Positions 7,535 to 16,900 of a DNA stretch of 64,000 bases are shown here, one piece after another; position 1 is the first letter of the stretch, and every line of letters starts with the position of its first letter. The notes below the pieces were generated by a model. That model saw only the letters and a program-made list of their open reading frames with translations, made no database searches and was not told the DNA's origin. Origin of the DNA: Rhodothermus bifroesti (GTDB lineage: Bacteria > Bacteroidota > Rhodothermia > Rhodothermales > Rhodothermaceae). Position numbers and translations under genes: made by a program. The stretch lies in contig NZ_JAGKTL010000001.1 of NCBI RefSeq assembly GCF_017908595.1, forward strand, positions 558,001 to 622,000, given 5' to 3'.

Positions 7535-8613
7535 CGCGGCTAGAAGTAGACATTGTTCGGCGATACCGCACAGGGTTCGCTGTCGCTGCGGCCTGGTCGC
7601 AGCCAGTAGACCGGTTTTCTGTGACTGTACTGTTTGGTGCTTCAGGGAGCGGAAAAACGACGTTGCTGCGTTGTCTGGCTGGACTAGAGCGTCCAGATGC
7701 CGGCTATATCCGACTGGGTGGAGAAACCTGGTATGATGCTGCAACGGGCTATCACCTGCCCCCACAGCGTCGGGGCATAGGGTTTGTGTTTCAGGATTAC
7801 GCGCTGTTTCCGCATCAGACCGTTGCCCAAAATATTGCTTTTGGGTTAGGTCATCTGTCCAAAGCGGAGCGACAGCGGCGTGTGGAAGAGCTCTTGGCTT
7901 TGCTTGAGCTGGAAGGTCTGGCCGATCGCTATCCGGCGCAGCTTTCCGGAGGACAACAACAACGGGTGGCCTTGGCCCGGGCTTTGGCCCCACGTCCACG
8001 TCTGTTGTTGCTTGACGAGCCCCTTTCAGCGCTCGATGGTCCTACGCGCGAAGTGCTTCGGCGCAAGCTGCGTCGTTGGCTAGCAACTCTGGGCATCCCC
8101 GCAGTGCTAGTTACGCATGACTGGCTAGAGGCCAGTACGTTAGGGGAGCAGGTCATTGTGCTCGAGGCCGGTCACGTGTTGCAGCAAGGGCCGATCGAGG
8201 AGGTCTTTTCACGACCAGCAACTACGCAGGTAGCCAATATTGTGGGGATAGAGACCGTAGTGCCTGGTGAGGTGCTGCATGTGGCCGGTGGCCTGGCGCA
8301 GGTTGCCGTGGGATCGGCAAAGCTGATGGCTCTAGCGCCTGAAGCGGTGAACAGTCGGGTGTACGTGTGCATTCGGGCAGAAGAAGTTACGCTGCTGGCG
8401 GCGCCGCCAGAGGCTACGAGTGCCCGTAATCGTTTACAGGGACATGTGGTAGCTATAGAGTCCGAGGGGGCGCTGGTGCGCGTAGCGCTTGACGTGGGCT
8501 TTCCGCTGGTAGCGCTCGTTACTCCCCATGCTCGTGAGGAGCTTCGCCTGGAGGTTGGATGTACAGTCTGGGCTGTGGTTAAAGCCACGGCTGTCCACCT
8601 TGTGCCGCGCTAA
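7531..8613 (+). CDS. modC: Molybdate ABC transporter ATP-binding protein ModC
   Basis: ATPase subunit of the molybdate importer, 360 residues. It has Walker A GASGSGKTT (36-44), Q-loop FVFQDYALFPHQ, ABC signature LSGGQQQR (138-145), Walker B LLLLDEP (158-164) and H-loop VLVTHD. About 120 C-terminal residues form an oxyanion-binding TOBE/Mop-like domain, as in ModC. The gene is translationally coupled to modB and ends convergently with the YceI gene, sharing four bases. Confidence 0.93.
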   Translation: MTRLEVDIVRRYRTGFAVAAAWSQPVDRFSVTVLFGASGSGKTTLLRCLAGLERPDAGYIRLGGETWYDAATGYHLPPQRRGIGFVFQDYALFPHQTVAQNIAFGLGHLSKAERQRRVEELLALLELEGLADRYPAQLSGGQQQRVALARALAPRPRLLLLDEPLSALDGPTREVLRRKLRRWLATLGIPAVLVTHDWLEASTLGEQVIVLEAGHVLQQGPIEEVFSRPATTQVANIVGIETVVPGEVLHVAGGLAQVAVGSAKLMALAPEAVNSRVYVCIRAEEVTLLAAPPEATSARNRLQGHVVAIESEGALVRVALDVGFPLVALVTPHAREELRLEVGCTVWAVVKATAVHLVPR

Positions 8614-9218
8614 AACGATTGTTCGCCAGCTTTGGCGGCTGGTGGCAATACCGCCCGAATCGTGCCTTCCAGATCGATTCTGTCGCGGATAGCCATCAGC
8701 AGCAATTTAGGTCGGCGGACGCCAAACTGGGAGAGCATGATCGAAAACCGCCCGGTAGCTTCGAAGCGATGGTTATTGATCCGTACAGCTACCGGAATGG
8801 CCACCGCTTGCGTCTGCCCATGAAACGTTAGACGACCGTTCACAACCCAAGCGCCTTCATAGCCCGTGGCGGTTTGCTCCCAACGCTCTACAGCGATAGC
8901 AGACGATTCAAAGATTACTTCCGGGAAGCGATCGGCCTCAACGACCTCAAGCATGTTTGAGTCGCGATTGCTATTGCCGCTGCTAAAACTGGCCACCGGT
9001 ACGTGAAGGCGGACCGTAGAGCGGGCTGGATTGGCTAGATCGAGGTGCAGCTTTCCCTGAACGGATCGGCTGACGCCGGTCCATCCATGGAGCGGATGGT
9101 GTCCGTAGTACTGCAGGAGACTTTGCGTACTGTCGACAGGCAGCGTGACAGGCTGAGCAAGCACGCCGGCGCTTCCTAGGAGTACCCATAGGGCCCATAA
9201 ACACCAAAGACGTCGCAT
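8610..9218 (-). CDS. YceI-family periplasmic lipid-binding protein
   Basis: The signal peptide ends at VLAQ. It is followed by the YceI lipocalin-like barrel: VDSTQSLLQYYGHHPLHGWTG, then DLANPARSTVRLHVPVASF, SNMLEVVEADRFPEVIFES and a C-terminal half with GRFSIMLSQFGVRRP and VRINNHRFE. YceI proteins bind isoprenoid or quinone-like lipids in the periplasm and are often encoded beside a cytochrome b561. Here it follows a His-rich four-helix membrane protein by 19 bases and a Rieske protein, so a role in a small quinol-linked electron-transfer module is a reasonable inference. Confidence 0.85.
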   Translation of the reverse strand: MRRLWCLWALWVLLGSAGVLAQPVTLPVDSTQSLLQYYGHHPLHGWTGVSRSVQGKLHLDLANPARSTVRLHVPVASFSSGNSNRDSNMLEVVEADRFPEVIFESSAIAVERWEQTATGYEGAWVVNGRLTFHGQTQAVAIPVAVRINNHRFEATGRFSIMLSQFGVRRPKLLLMAIRDRIDLEGTIRAVLPPAAKAGEQSF

Positions 9219-9237
9219 AACCGTTTCCCTTTCGTTT

Positions 9238-9966
9238 TTAGTAGGGTAGTGTGATGACCAGAAAGGCTGCAGTATAGGCGCCGAGCGTTAGGCGCCCCAC
9301 CCAACGGTGGGTGTTAAGGCGGCGATCGTAGCTTTCGGCAGAAGGGGCTGCGCGCACGTGACGTCCTAGCCAGGGCTGCAGGGCCATCCCGCTAAAGTGG
9401 ATCAGCGCAAGCCAGCGGTGCAGTTTAATGGAGCTAAAACCCGGATCGTAGCGCCGGGCAGGGGGGGCGCCAAGTGAAAGGCTGGCCGTGCCCATGTAGA
9501 GGCCAAACGTCACATAGCCCAGCGTGCGATGCACAGGCTGCAGGTCCTGGTAGTAGCGTGGGCGGTTGCTGGCCAAAACTTCACCCAGGATCACCTGTGT
9601 GGTCAGTGCAGCAAACGTCACCAGCGCCATGCGCTGATGCCACTGAAGCATGGTTTGGCGGATTTCTAGCTCGCGGCGGCGGCTAGCTGGGGCCAGACCG
9701 ATCAGGCGAAACAGCCCGTGCCGTCCCCAAAGAAGGCGGGTATTCCAGGGCATGCCTTGGGGTAAGCTATCCAAAGGGCTCGTAGCCACCGACAAGCTGG
9801 TCGTCCGCAAGCCCACCCGATTGGTGGAAAGCAGGAGTCTTTGCCCAGAGCCAAGCTGTTCGTATTGGACCTGCTGTGCTAGGACGGTCATAGGAAGCAG
9901 GCAGAGCAGGCCCAGCAATATCATGCCGCTGCGGCTAGCTTTTGGTAATGCGTACCCTGTTTCCAT
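9238..9966 (-). CDS. Four-helix His-rich membrane protein, probable b-type haem protein
   Basis: A putative cytochrome b561-like membrane protein. After a signal-like segment (LLGLLCLLPMTVLAQ) and a soluble stretch, four hydrophobic segments follow. Histidines cap or enter them: WHQRMALVTFAALTTQV, VHRTLGYVTFGLYMG, LHRWLALIHFSGMALQPWLG and THRWVGRLTLGAYTAAFLV. Such paired His positions suit bis-His haem ligation. It lies between a Rieske gene (32-base overlap with the chosen start) and yceI. The start is uncertain: ATG 9966 gives a charged signal-peptide n-region, whereas ATG 9924 avoids the overlap. No exact family name is claimed. Confidence 0.68.
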   Translation of the reverse strand: METGYALPKASRSGMILLGLLCLLPMTVLAQQVQYEQLGSGQRLLLSTNRVGLRTTSLSVATSPLDSLPQGMPWNTRLLWGRHGLFRLIGLAPASRRRELEIRQTMLQWHQRMALVTFAALTTQVILGEVLASNRPRYYQDLQPVHRTLGYVTFGLYMGTASLSLGAPPARRYDPGFSSIKLHRWLALIHFSGMALQPWLGRHVRAAPSAESYDRRLNTHRWVGRLTLGAYTAAFLVITLPY

Positions 9967-10402
9967 CCCGTTCGACCGTATACGCTGTGAGCGCTCGTGT
10001 TGCTGGTCCCTGAAGCACTTGACCATCGGTGCCAAACTGTGACCCGTGGCAGAAGCAGACGAAGCGGTTGTTCTGGAACGAGCTAATTTCACAGCCCTGG
10101 TGGGTGCAGATGCTGCTAAAGGCCCGGATGGTGCCCTCCACGTTGACGACCAGCATATCGGCCGCGTCGATATGCAAGAAGCCGCCAGGATTGGCCACCT
10201 TTCGGGCTTCGCTTCCGGTCAGATCCAAAAAAACCGTGTTTCCTTCAATGGTAATACCGCTGCCTGGAGGGGGAGGGGTATCGTTGTCGTCCTCCATGCT
10301 ACTGTAGCTGTCGCATCCGCTCAGAGACAAAAAGAGGGAAACAAAGGGGAGCGTGCTCCCGGCGGTTTGCAAAAAAACGCGGCGTGAGGTCGGTTTGCTC
10401 AT
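9935..10402 (-). CDS. Rieske [2Fe-2S] protein with Tat/lipoprotein signal
   Basis: A membrane-anchored Rieske iron-sulfur protein, about 155 residues. The N-terminus has a twin-arginine signal (SRRVFLQ) and a possible lipobox (LSLSGC), so it would fold in the cytoplasm and be exported with its cluster. The two cluster motifs are CTHQGC and CFCHGS, giving the two Cys and two His ligands. The extra cysteine in each is the disulfide pair of high-potential bc-type Rieske proteins. It is not next to cytochrome b/c1 genes but to a His-rich membrane protein and YceI. The ATG at 10402 is chosen over an upstream TTG. Confidence 0.92.
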   Translation of the reverse strand: MSKPTSRRVFLQTAGSTLPFVSLFLSLSGCDSYSSMEDDNDTPPPPGSGITIEGNTVFLDLTGSEARKVANPGGFLHIDAADMLVVNVEGTIRAFSSICTHQGCEISSFQNNRFVCFCHGSQFGTDGQVLQGPATRALTAYTVERDGNRVRITKS

Positions 10403-10472
10403 GGCGCGTGGCTTGGGTTGCGGTTTCAATAAAAAGCACCTAAGGGGCTGTCTATGCCTACTGCGTGGTCAC

Positions 10473-13250
10473 TTAATGGGAAAGTTGTACGGTTAGCAGC
10501 CATTGCCGACCGGGAAGCCGTCGATTAAGCACAACCGGTTCGAACGTGCTGATCCAGGCCAGACTCCGGTCGTAAACGTCACGGCGGTTGAGCACATTAT
10601 GTACCATCCATTGGACCTGGAGCTGGGTGGATCCGATCCGGAAGTGCCAGGAAAGCCCAACATCCAGTCGGTGTTTAGCAGGCAGGGTGTGGGTTTGGGG
10701 GGCGTCTAGGTGGTATGGCCCTACAACGGCAGGCCCTGCATAGCGCAGGTAGTCGTAGTAGAGCCGACGGAAGGCCCATCGTTGGCCCCAGCGGGATTCC
10801 CATCGGATCAGGCAAGCCAAATTGGCCGATAGGTTTTGCATCAGTTCCGCATGCACCCGGTAGGGTTCATTCCAAGGCGTAGGAAGCAGCCGAAGCTGGC
10901 CGCTGCGCTCGGGGTAGGCTCGTTGCGTGCGGTCGTAGCTGTAGAGGAAGCGCAGTCGCTGGGTTGGGTTTTGGTATTGCAAACGCAGGGTAAAGCCAGT
11001 TGCTTGCCCGTAGGTATGGCGGAGAAATGCGTTTTGGGCCAAGGGTGTTGCTTGGGGTGCAGGGTAAGTGGCCGGAAGACGGGCCAGCAGGCCAGGATAA
11101 TCTACCTGCAACAAGTGAGGCTGGCGTTTGTGGTACAAGATAAACTCCAGTTGCCAGCGATCGTGCTGGGCTACAAGCGCATCTAGCGTAAGATGGTAGC
11201 TCCAAGGAGGGGTTACGGTGGCGTCAGGTGGAAGCCAAAAGAGGATGGAAGGGATAATAGTAGTAGCGCCAATGCTGGTCAATTCAAAATGGTTTACAAA
11301 CTGGCGGTAAATGCCGCCGGCTACGCGGAAGGCCAGCTCCAGCGGTCCAAGCAGCACGTCTTGCCGCAGGGCGAGGCGGGGCTCGGCGTAGATCTTCCGA
11401 TGTCTAGCCAGGTAGGTTAGGCGCACGCCTGGTTCGATAACGAGCTGCAACGAGGGCGTCCAGGTGGCGGCAACAAAAGCGGCGGGATGCCAAGTCGTGA
11501 TTTGGTGCGTGAAAGGAGCTATCAGTACGTTGCCCAGCAGAAAAGCGGCGTGCACTGTTTCTATTGACAACCCGATTGCGCTTTGCCAGTGGGGTGAGAA
11601 GCTGTAGTGCGCGGTGCTTTCCAGAGCGAGTTCTCGGATGGTGTTGCGTTCGGTCGCAGCTGGGGTCTGGCGCAGCTCACGTTGCAGCTGGGTTTCCAGA
11701 GCTCTCCAGGCTTCGGGGTTTTGGCGTGGTGCCGTGCCTTCGCGGGCGCGGTAATAGTATGTAGACGTATGCCAGCTGCCGCGCAGCTGCAGGCTCCAAA
11801 GCATGCGGGCACTGAGTAGGCGGTCGTAACGGAAGCGTGCGGCCTCGTTCAGCCAGCGGTAGGCACTGTGCGTTACCATGAGATGAGCCGAGTCGGCTGC
11901 TTCAGCGGCATAGCGGGTTTGCTGGCGCGCTTCCAGGCGATTGGTCCCCTGGTAGGCAGAAAGGTGCACGGTCTGAAAGGGATCAGGGCGGAAGCGCATG
12001 GCGGCATGCAGGTCCAAGAAAGCGGCATCGGGGGTCCAGGGATTGGCCTGGAGGCCAGGTGCCGCGATCGGTTCTCCCAGCCAGCGGCTAGCCATGAGGG
12101 GGTCGATCGTGTTCCATTGGCGGAGTAATGCCCGTAACCCTGGTTCCTGGTAGATGTCCCATACACTGTGGCGCACGGCCAGCAGTCCTGCTGTTGTGGT
12201 GGTGCGCATTTGGGCTCGGGCATTCAGCGCTAGCGGATCTAGTCTGGTGGCTAAGCTGAAGGGCGTAGCCCCACCGAGCGCATGCTCCAGTTCGATCAAT
12301 CCTGAAAGCTGGCTGCCCTGTGCTGCGCCGTGCCCGGCACGATGAACAGTGAGGCGTCCAATAGCCAAAGGGCTGAAAGCGCTCAAGTACCGGCCAAGGC
12401 TGACGGGATTGCGTATGGGCATGCCGTCAAGGAGCGTCAGGTGCTCTCCGCTATCGCCCCCTTGAAGGTGCAGTTCTGCTAAGGGATGGGTCACCTGCAC
12501 GCCAGGCAGGTGGCTGGCTGTTTGTAGGAGATCCAGAGCGAGTTGCGGCTGTGCTTCTTCGGTATGCTGGCTGGTGCCCAAGGCAGCAGAAAGAGCGCGT
12601 CGCGTGAGGCCATCAATAATGACTGGAGGCGCTTCCAGTGAAGCAGGTTCTAGAGGAATCTGGACATGGACGGTATGGTTGGGTATGATGCGGACGCTGT
12701 CGAGCTGCGGGTGATAGCCTACATAGGAAATCACCAACCGGTGCGAACCGGCCAGCAGGCCATTAAGGGCAAAGCGGCCGGCTTCGTTGGAGACGGCTCC
12801 TGTGCCAGCATCGACCAGCAGTACGTGAGCATAAGGCAGCGGTGCGCCGGTTACCGCATCGACAACTTCGCCCACTAGACTTCCCCGAAGTGGAGGTTGC
12901 CGTCGGGCTTCAAGGATTACGTAAGCGCCAGACGAAGAGCGCACAAAATCCAACCCTGTACCAGCCAGCAAGCAGGCCAGCAGCCGTTCGATAGGTGCCT
13001 GGTGCAAGGCGCAGTAGACGGTTTTGCCTTGCACTAAGGCTGAAGGGTAAATCAGATTGATGTGGGCTGTACGCGCGAGGGTTTCTAAGGCTTCCTGAAG
13101 CGAAGCGCCCTGGACGACGAGCGTAAAGCGTGGGCTTTGCTGGGCCCAGAGGGGTTGCCATCCACAAAAAAGCCCCACGATAATGATTAGGGTGTAGCAG
13201 CTGAATCGGGCTCGAGCGCAAAACCCTGGCTGATGCGTCGGTAGCGGCAT
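10473..13250 (-). CDS. TonB-dependent receptor with N-terminal STN signalling domain
   Basis: An outer-membrane receptor of about 925 residues. After a signal peptide (LFCGWQPLWAQ) comes an STN domain (SLQEALETLARTAHINLIYPSALV) that contacts FecR. A carboxypeptidase-regulatory-like beta domain follows (LVGEVVDAVTGAPLPYAHVLL), then a plug (LDLLQTASHLPGVQVTH, LTLLDGMPIRNPVSLGRY). The remainder is a divergent barrel with many aromatic strands. No TonB box is obvious. It begins inside the end of fecR (64-base overlap), so the two are coupled. The ligand, whether siderophore, haem or glycan, is unknown; the Rieske/b-type/YceI genes 70 bases downstream hint at a metal or redox theme. Confidence 0.88.
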   Translation of the reverse strand: MPLPTHQPGFCARARFSCYTLIIIVGLFCGWQPLWAQQSPRFTLVVQGASLQEALETLARTAHINLIYPSALVQGKTVYCALHQAPIERLLACLLAGTGLDFVRSSSGAYVILEARRQPPLRGSLVGEVVDAVTGAPLPYAHVLLVDAGTGAVSNEAGRFALNGLLAGSHRLVISYVGYHPQLDSVRIIPNHTVHVQIPLEPASLEAPPVIIDGLTRRALSAALGTSQHTEEAQPQLALDLLQTASHLPGVQVTHPLAELHLQGGDSGEHLTLLDGMPIRNPVSLGRYLSAFSPLAIGRLTVHRAGHGAAQGSQLSGLIELEHALGGATPFSLATRLDPLALNARAQMRTTTTAGLLAVRHSVWDIYQEPGLRALLRQWNTIDPLMASRWLGEPIAAPGLQANPWTPDAAFLDLHAAMRFRPDPFQTVHLSAYQGTNRLEARQQTRYAAEAADSAHLMVTHSAYRWLNEAARFRYDRLLSARMLWSLQLRGSWHTSTYYYRAREGTAPRQNPEAWRALETQLQRELRQTPAATERNTIRELALESTAHYSFSPHWQSAIGLSIETVHAAFLLGNVLIAPFTHQITTWHPAAFVAATWTPSLQLVIEPGVRLTYLARHRKIYAEPRLALRQDVLLGPLELAFRVAGGIYRQFVNHFELTSIGATTIIPSILFWLPPDATVTPPWSYHLTLDALVAQHDRWQLEFILYHKRQPHLLQVDYPGLLARLPATYPAPQATPLAQNAFLRHTYGQATGFTLRLQYQNPTQRLRFLYSYDRTQRAYPERSGQLRLLPTPWNEPYRVHAELMQNLSANLACLIRWESRWGQRWAFRRLYYDYLRYAGPAVVGPYHLDAPQTHTLPAKHRLDVGLSWHFRIGSTQLQVQWMVHNVLNRRDVYDRSLAWISTFEPVVLNRRLPGRQWLLTVQLSH

Positions 13251-14137
13251 GGTAGCGTTAAGCACAGGTCCTGAAGGATCCGTTCCACTTGGGCATCGCG
13301 TTGGTAGAGTATCGTAAGGCGTCGCGTTAGCGGCAAAGATCCTGCGAGTTCGATGCGGAGGCCAAAGCTACGTTCCAGTTCGCGTAGCACGGTTGCTAGA
13401 GGTTCGTCGATCACAACAAAGCCTCCGCGTTGCCAGGCCAGAACGCGTTCAGGGTCAATCTTTTCGGGTTGGGTGGGCAAAGGATGGTGGGCGCTGATGC
13501 GTACATGCTGACCGGGGGTAGTAAGCCAGAGGGTATGCTCGGGCTGTGTGGTAGCGCGAACGCGTACCCGGCCTTCAAGCAGGGTGACCTGGGTTTCTGC
13601 GGCTTCTGGCCAGGCACGTACGCTTAGCCGCGTGCCCAGCACCTCAACATGTGCCCAAGGCGTGTGGATCGTTAGCGGAGGACCTGGAGCAATGGTCAAC
13701 AGCGCTTCGCCCTGCAGGCGTATCCACCGAGGCCGTGGGCTCAAGAGGGATCGGGGATAGACCAGCCGTGAGCCTCCACGGAGGAAGATGGTCGATCCAT
13801 CGCCAAGGGTAACGGTTTGGTTTGTCCCTAAAGGCACGGTAAACGTATGAGGCCGTGCTAGCCAGAGCGTCCCTAATAGGCCTAGTCCTACCAGCAACAT
13901 GGCAACACGTGGCCAGCGGAGCCGTGCACGCCGGTGCGGTGGATGTGCAGCACGGATGGTCTGGGGAAGCCGGCTCAAGAGCTCGGTCCAGGCCTGTTCA
14001 GTATCGGGGATGCCTTCAAGCGGGCGCTCCAGGGCTGCTAACCGGTTCCAGAGCGCCTCCAGTTGGCGGCGTTCGGCTTCGGAGTGCTGTTTGAGTGCCG
14101 CTTCTAGATCAGGGGGCAAAGAAGAACGCTCCTTCAT
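13187..14137 (-). CDS. FecR-family anti-sigma factor
   Basis: A single-pass inner-membrane anti-sigma factor that relays the receptor signal to the ECF sigma factor. The N-terminal cytoplasmic part (about 80 residues) is followed by one helix (RVAMLLVGLGLLGTLWLA). The FecR domain comes next (VTLGDGSTIFLRGGSRLVYP ... GEALLTIA ... VEVLGTRLSVRAW ... TLLEGRVRV). The C-terminal domain contains VIDEPLATVLRELERSFGLRIEL, a secretin/TonB short N-terminal-like fold. It overlaps the sigma gene by four bases upstream and the receptor gene by 64 bases downstream. Confidence 0.93.
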   Translation of the reverse strand: MKERSSLPPDLEAALKQHSEAERRQLEALWNRLAALERPLEGIPDTEQAWTELLSRLPQTIRAAHPPHRRARLRWPRVAMLLVGLGLLGTLWLARPHTFTVPLGTNQTVTLGDGSTIFLRGGSRLVYPRSLLSPRPRWIRLQGEALLTIAPGPPLTIHTPWAHVEVLGTRLSVRAWPEAAETQVTLLEGRVRVRATTQPEHTLWLTTPGQHVRISAHHPLPTQPEKIDPERVLAWQRGGFVVIDEPLATVLRELERSFGLRIELAGSLPLTRRLTILYQRDAQVERILQDLCLTLPCRYRRISQGFALEPDSAATP

Positions 14138-14688
14138 GGCGTTAGGGCGAGCGCTTGCAGCCGTCGTTGTAGCGTCTCCAGCGCCCGTAGCAGATGGTTA
14201 TTGACTGTTCGGGGAGAAATGCCCATCACCTGGGCAATTTCGCGATGGCTCAGTCCATGCCAGCGGCTGAGGACCAGGGCCTCTCGCTGTCGCTCGGGCA
14301 GCTCCTCCAGCCAGCGCGCCAGGAGCGTTTCCAGCTGGTGGGTTTCTGCTAGCGTGTCGGGTAGCAGCGGCTCGGTAGTCGAGTTTGCTGGCAGGTGTTC
14401 AGCGCGCTTGCGTGCACGTCGCCGCTCGTCGCGTAGGTGCCGTAAAGCCCGGTTGCGCGCCATGCGGTACAGGTAGGGGCGCAGAGGTTGGGCAGGATTA
14501 AGCGTGGTGCGCCGCATCCACAGGTCTAAAAACACGTCTTGTATCAAGTCATGGGCTACTCCACTGTCACCCACGATGGCTTGCACATAGCGCAACAGCG
14601 GGATGCGCAGGCACCGAAATAACATGCCTAGCGCAGCCTGGTCTGAGGCACGCAGCCGCTCGCAGAGCGTTTGGAAATCGTCGGTCAC
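14134..14688 (-). CDS. ECF-type RNA polymerase sigma-70 factor
   Basis: An extracytoplasmic-function sigma factor of 184 residues, matching the FecI-like group of Bacteroidota. Region 2 includes HDLIQDVFLDLWMRR and LYRMARNRALRHLRDE. Region 4 includes LEELPERQREALVLSRWHGLSHREIAQVMGIS with the DNA-binding helix SPRTVNNHLLRAL. It heads the sigma-fecR-receptor operon and probably directs its own transcription. A Bacteroidota -7 element lies 24 bases upstream of the start. Confidence 0.95.
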   Translation of the reverse strand: MTDDFQTLCERLRASDQAALGMLFRCLRIPLLRYVQAIVGDSGVAHDLIQDVFLDLWMRRTTLNPAQPLRPYLYRMARNRALRHLRDERRRARKRAEHLPANSTTEPLLPDTLAETHQLETLLARWLEELPERQREALVLSRWHGLSHREIAQVMGISPRTVNNHLLRALETLQRRLQALALTP

Positions 14689-14711
14689 CCAGGCTTTCTA
14701 CGATTTGGTTA

Positions 14712-14719
14712 CAAAAGTA
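14712..14719 (-). promoter_or_regulatory. Bacteroidota -7 promoter element for the ECF sigma operon
   Basis: TACTTTTG on the minus strand fits the Bacteroidota -7 consensus TAnnTTTG exactly and is 24 bases upstream of the sigma ATG. A matching -33 TTG at 19-21 bases is not evident, so the promoter may be weak, activated, or recognised by the ECF sigma itself. Confidence 0.4.
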
Positions 14720-14751
14720 CCTGAGCGCCGCCGTATGCCTACGGCTGAACT

Positions 14752-16863
14752 TTAGGAGAGGGGGGCTTCCAGCTGGCGCTCCAGGCTGAGGATCAGGTCG
14801 CGTAATTCGGCTGCGCGCTCGAACTCTAGCCTTTCGGCGGCTTCGAACATTTCGCGCCGAAGCTGCTCCAGGAGCTCCCGTTTCGCCTCCGGTGAAAGTT
14901 CTTCAAGCACCGGGTCGACCACTCGCGGTGGCAACTCGGGTTCTTCGTGGCGAGACGCAGCGACCAGCGGTCGGTACTTTTCTTCAGCAACAATAGTGCT
15001 TTTGAGGATCTCTTCGCGTGATTTATAGACCGTGCGGGGGGTAATGCCGTGTTTTTGGTTGTAGGCCAGCTGAAGAGCACGGCGACGGTGGGTTTCGTCG
15101 ATCATGCGCTGCATGGCCTCGGTAACCTTGTCGGCATAAAGCAGAATTTTGCCGTTGGCATTGCGGGCAGCACGTCCTGCCGTTTGGATGAGCGAGCGTT
15201 CTGAGCGCAGAAAGCCTTCTTTGTCCGCATCTAGAATGGCTACTAGCGAAACTTCGGGCAGGTCCAAGCCTTCGCGCAGCAAGTTTACGCCTACCAGGAC
15301 GTCGAAGTCCCCCAAGCGCAGCCCTCGAAGCAGGTCTACCCGTTCTAAAGCGTCGATTTCAGCATGTAGGTAGCGTACGCGCACTCCAAAGCGGTCCAGG
15401 TACTCGGCCAGGTCCTCGGCCATGCGTTTGGTCAACGTGGTGACCAAGGCGCGTTCGCCACGTGCAATAACCTGTTGGATTTCTTCCAGTAAATCATCGA
15501 TTTGTCCGGCCGTGGGGCGCACCACAACTTCGGGATCTGGGATGCCCGTGGGGCGAATGATCTGCTCGACGACAATGCCGAGACACTTTTCCAGCTCGTA
15601 ATCGCCCGGGGTAGCGCTCACAAAGATGACTTGGTGATGCAACGCTTCAAATTCTTCGAAGGTCAGGGGCCGATTGTCCAGCGCTGAAGGAAGTCGAAAG
15701 CCGTGTTCGACCAAGGTGAGCTTGCGGGCGCGATCTCCGTTGTACATAGCCCGCACTTGAGGAATGGTAACATGGCTCTCGTCGATAATGAGCAGGTAGT
15801 CTTGCGGAAAGTAGTCGAACAGGCAATAGGGACGTTCTCCTGGAGCGCGGCCAGACAGGTGGCGGCTGTAGTTCTCGATTCCCGCGCAGTAGCCTACCTC
15901 GCGCAGCATTTCGATGTCAAAGCGCGTGCGCTGCTCCAAGCGTTGCGCTTCTAGTAGTTTGCCTTCGGCACGTAGCACCCCCACCCGCCAGCGCAGCTCT
16001 TCTTCGATCGAGGCAAGCGCCCGCTCCAACCGGTCACGTGGGGTGACAAAGATCTTCGCCGGATAGATCGTAATGGCCGTTTCCTCCATGCCCAGTTCAC
16101 CAGTAAGCGGGTTAAGGCGGGCAATCCGATCGATTTCATCGCCCCAAAATTCAACCCGAAAGGCACTTTCTTCGGCATAGGCTGGGAAAATATCCACCAC
16201 ATCCCCGCGTACGCGGAACGTGCCCGGCTTGAATTCGAGGTCGTTACGCACGTAGTAAATGTTGATGAGCTGGCGCAGCAGCTCGTTGCGTTCGATCTGT
16301 TGACCCACATGGAGGGGCACGATCTGCGCTCGGAATTCATCGGGAGAGCCCAATCCATAGATGCAAGAGACCGAAGCGACCACAATCACATCGCGTCGGC
16401 CAGAGACGAGCGCACTGGTAGCGCGCAGCCGCAGCCGGTCGATGCGCTCGTTGATGGCTAAGTCTTTTTCGATGTAGGTGTCGGTAGCTGGGATGTAGGC
16501 TTCAGGCTGATAGTAGTCGTAGTAAGAGATGAAAAATTCTACGGCATTGTCTGGAAAAAACTGCTTGAACTCGCCGTAGAGCTGGGCAGCCAGTGTTTTG
16601 TTAGGACTCATCACCAGCGTAGGCCGCTGCACGTTTTGGATCACATGCGCCAGCGTAAAGGTCTTGCCCGTTCCTGTAGCTCCAAGCAACGTCTGGTACT
16701 TATCGCCACGCAAAATGCCTTCGGTCAATGCAGCTATCGCTTGGGGCTGGTCGCCTGTAGGCGCAAAGGGGGCTTTAAGCACAAAAGGCCGCTTTTCGAT
16801 GACTTCCTCCATGATGCCTTGTGCATCCAAGTTGGACCCGCCTTTTAAAGAACCGGAAGCCAT
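14752..16863 (-). CDS. uvrB: Excinuclease ABC subunit UvrB
   Basis: The helicase-like damage verifier of nucleotide excision repair. The N-terminus [14 protein letters not shown] and Walker A GATGTGKT are followed by the beta-hairpin region ([24 protein letters not shown]), a DESH Walker B and the helicase motifs ([26 protein letters not shown]). The C-terminal UVR domain ([21 protein letters not shown]) contacts UvrC. The reading frame is 703 residues; ATG 16812 would give about 686, closer to the family norm, with AAGG upstream. It is divergent from the EVE-McrB gene, with 37 bases between them. Confidence 0.97.
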   Translation of the reverse strand: MASGSLKGGSNLDAQGIMEEVIEKRPFVLKAPFAPTGDQPQAIAALTEGILRGDKYQTLLGATGTGKTFTLAHVIQNVQRPTLVMSPNKTLAAQLYGEFKQFFPDNAVEFFISYYDYYQPEAYIPATDTYIEKDLAINERIDRLRLRATSALVSGRRDVIVVASVSCIYGLGSPDEFRAQIVPLHVGQQIERNELLRQLINIYYVRNDLEFKPGTFRVRGDVVDIFPAYAEESAFRVEFWGDEIDRIARLNPLTGELGMEETAITIYPAKIFVTPRDRLERALASIEEELRWRVGVLRAEGKLLEAQRLEQRTRFDIEMLREVGYCAGIENYSRHLSGRAPGERPYCLFDYFPQDYLLIIDESHVTIPQVRAMYNGDRARKLTLVEHGFRLPSALDNRPLTFEEFEALHHQVIFVSATPGDYELEKCLGIVVEQIIRPTGIPDPEVVVRPTAGQIDDLLEEIQQVIARGERALVTTLTKRMAEDLAEYLDRFGVRVRYLHAEIDALERVDLLRGLRLGDFDVLVGVNLLREGLDLPEVSLVAILDADKEGFLRSERSLIQTAGRAARNANGKILLYADKVTEAMQRMIDETHRRRALQLAYNQKHGITPRTVYKSREEILKSTIVAEEKYRPLVAASRHEEPELPPRVVDPVLEELSPEAKRELLEQLRREMFEAAERLEFERAAELRDLILSLERQLEAPLS

Positions 16864-16900
16864 CGCAGAAGTTGCGCTTTGGCTGTAAGCTAGGGTTTCT

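Noticed and set aside
9935-10092. Longer N-terminal form of the His-rich membrane protein (start at 10092)
   Set aside because: The extra residues lie wholly within the Rieske gene and are low in hydrophobicity. A later ATG gives a normal signal-like start.
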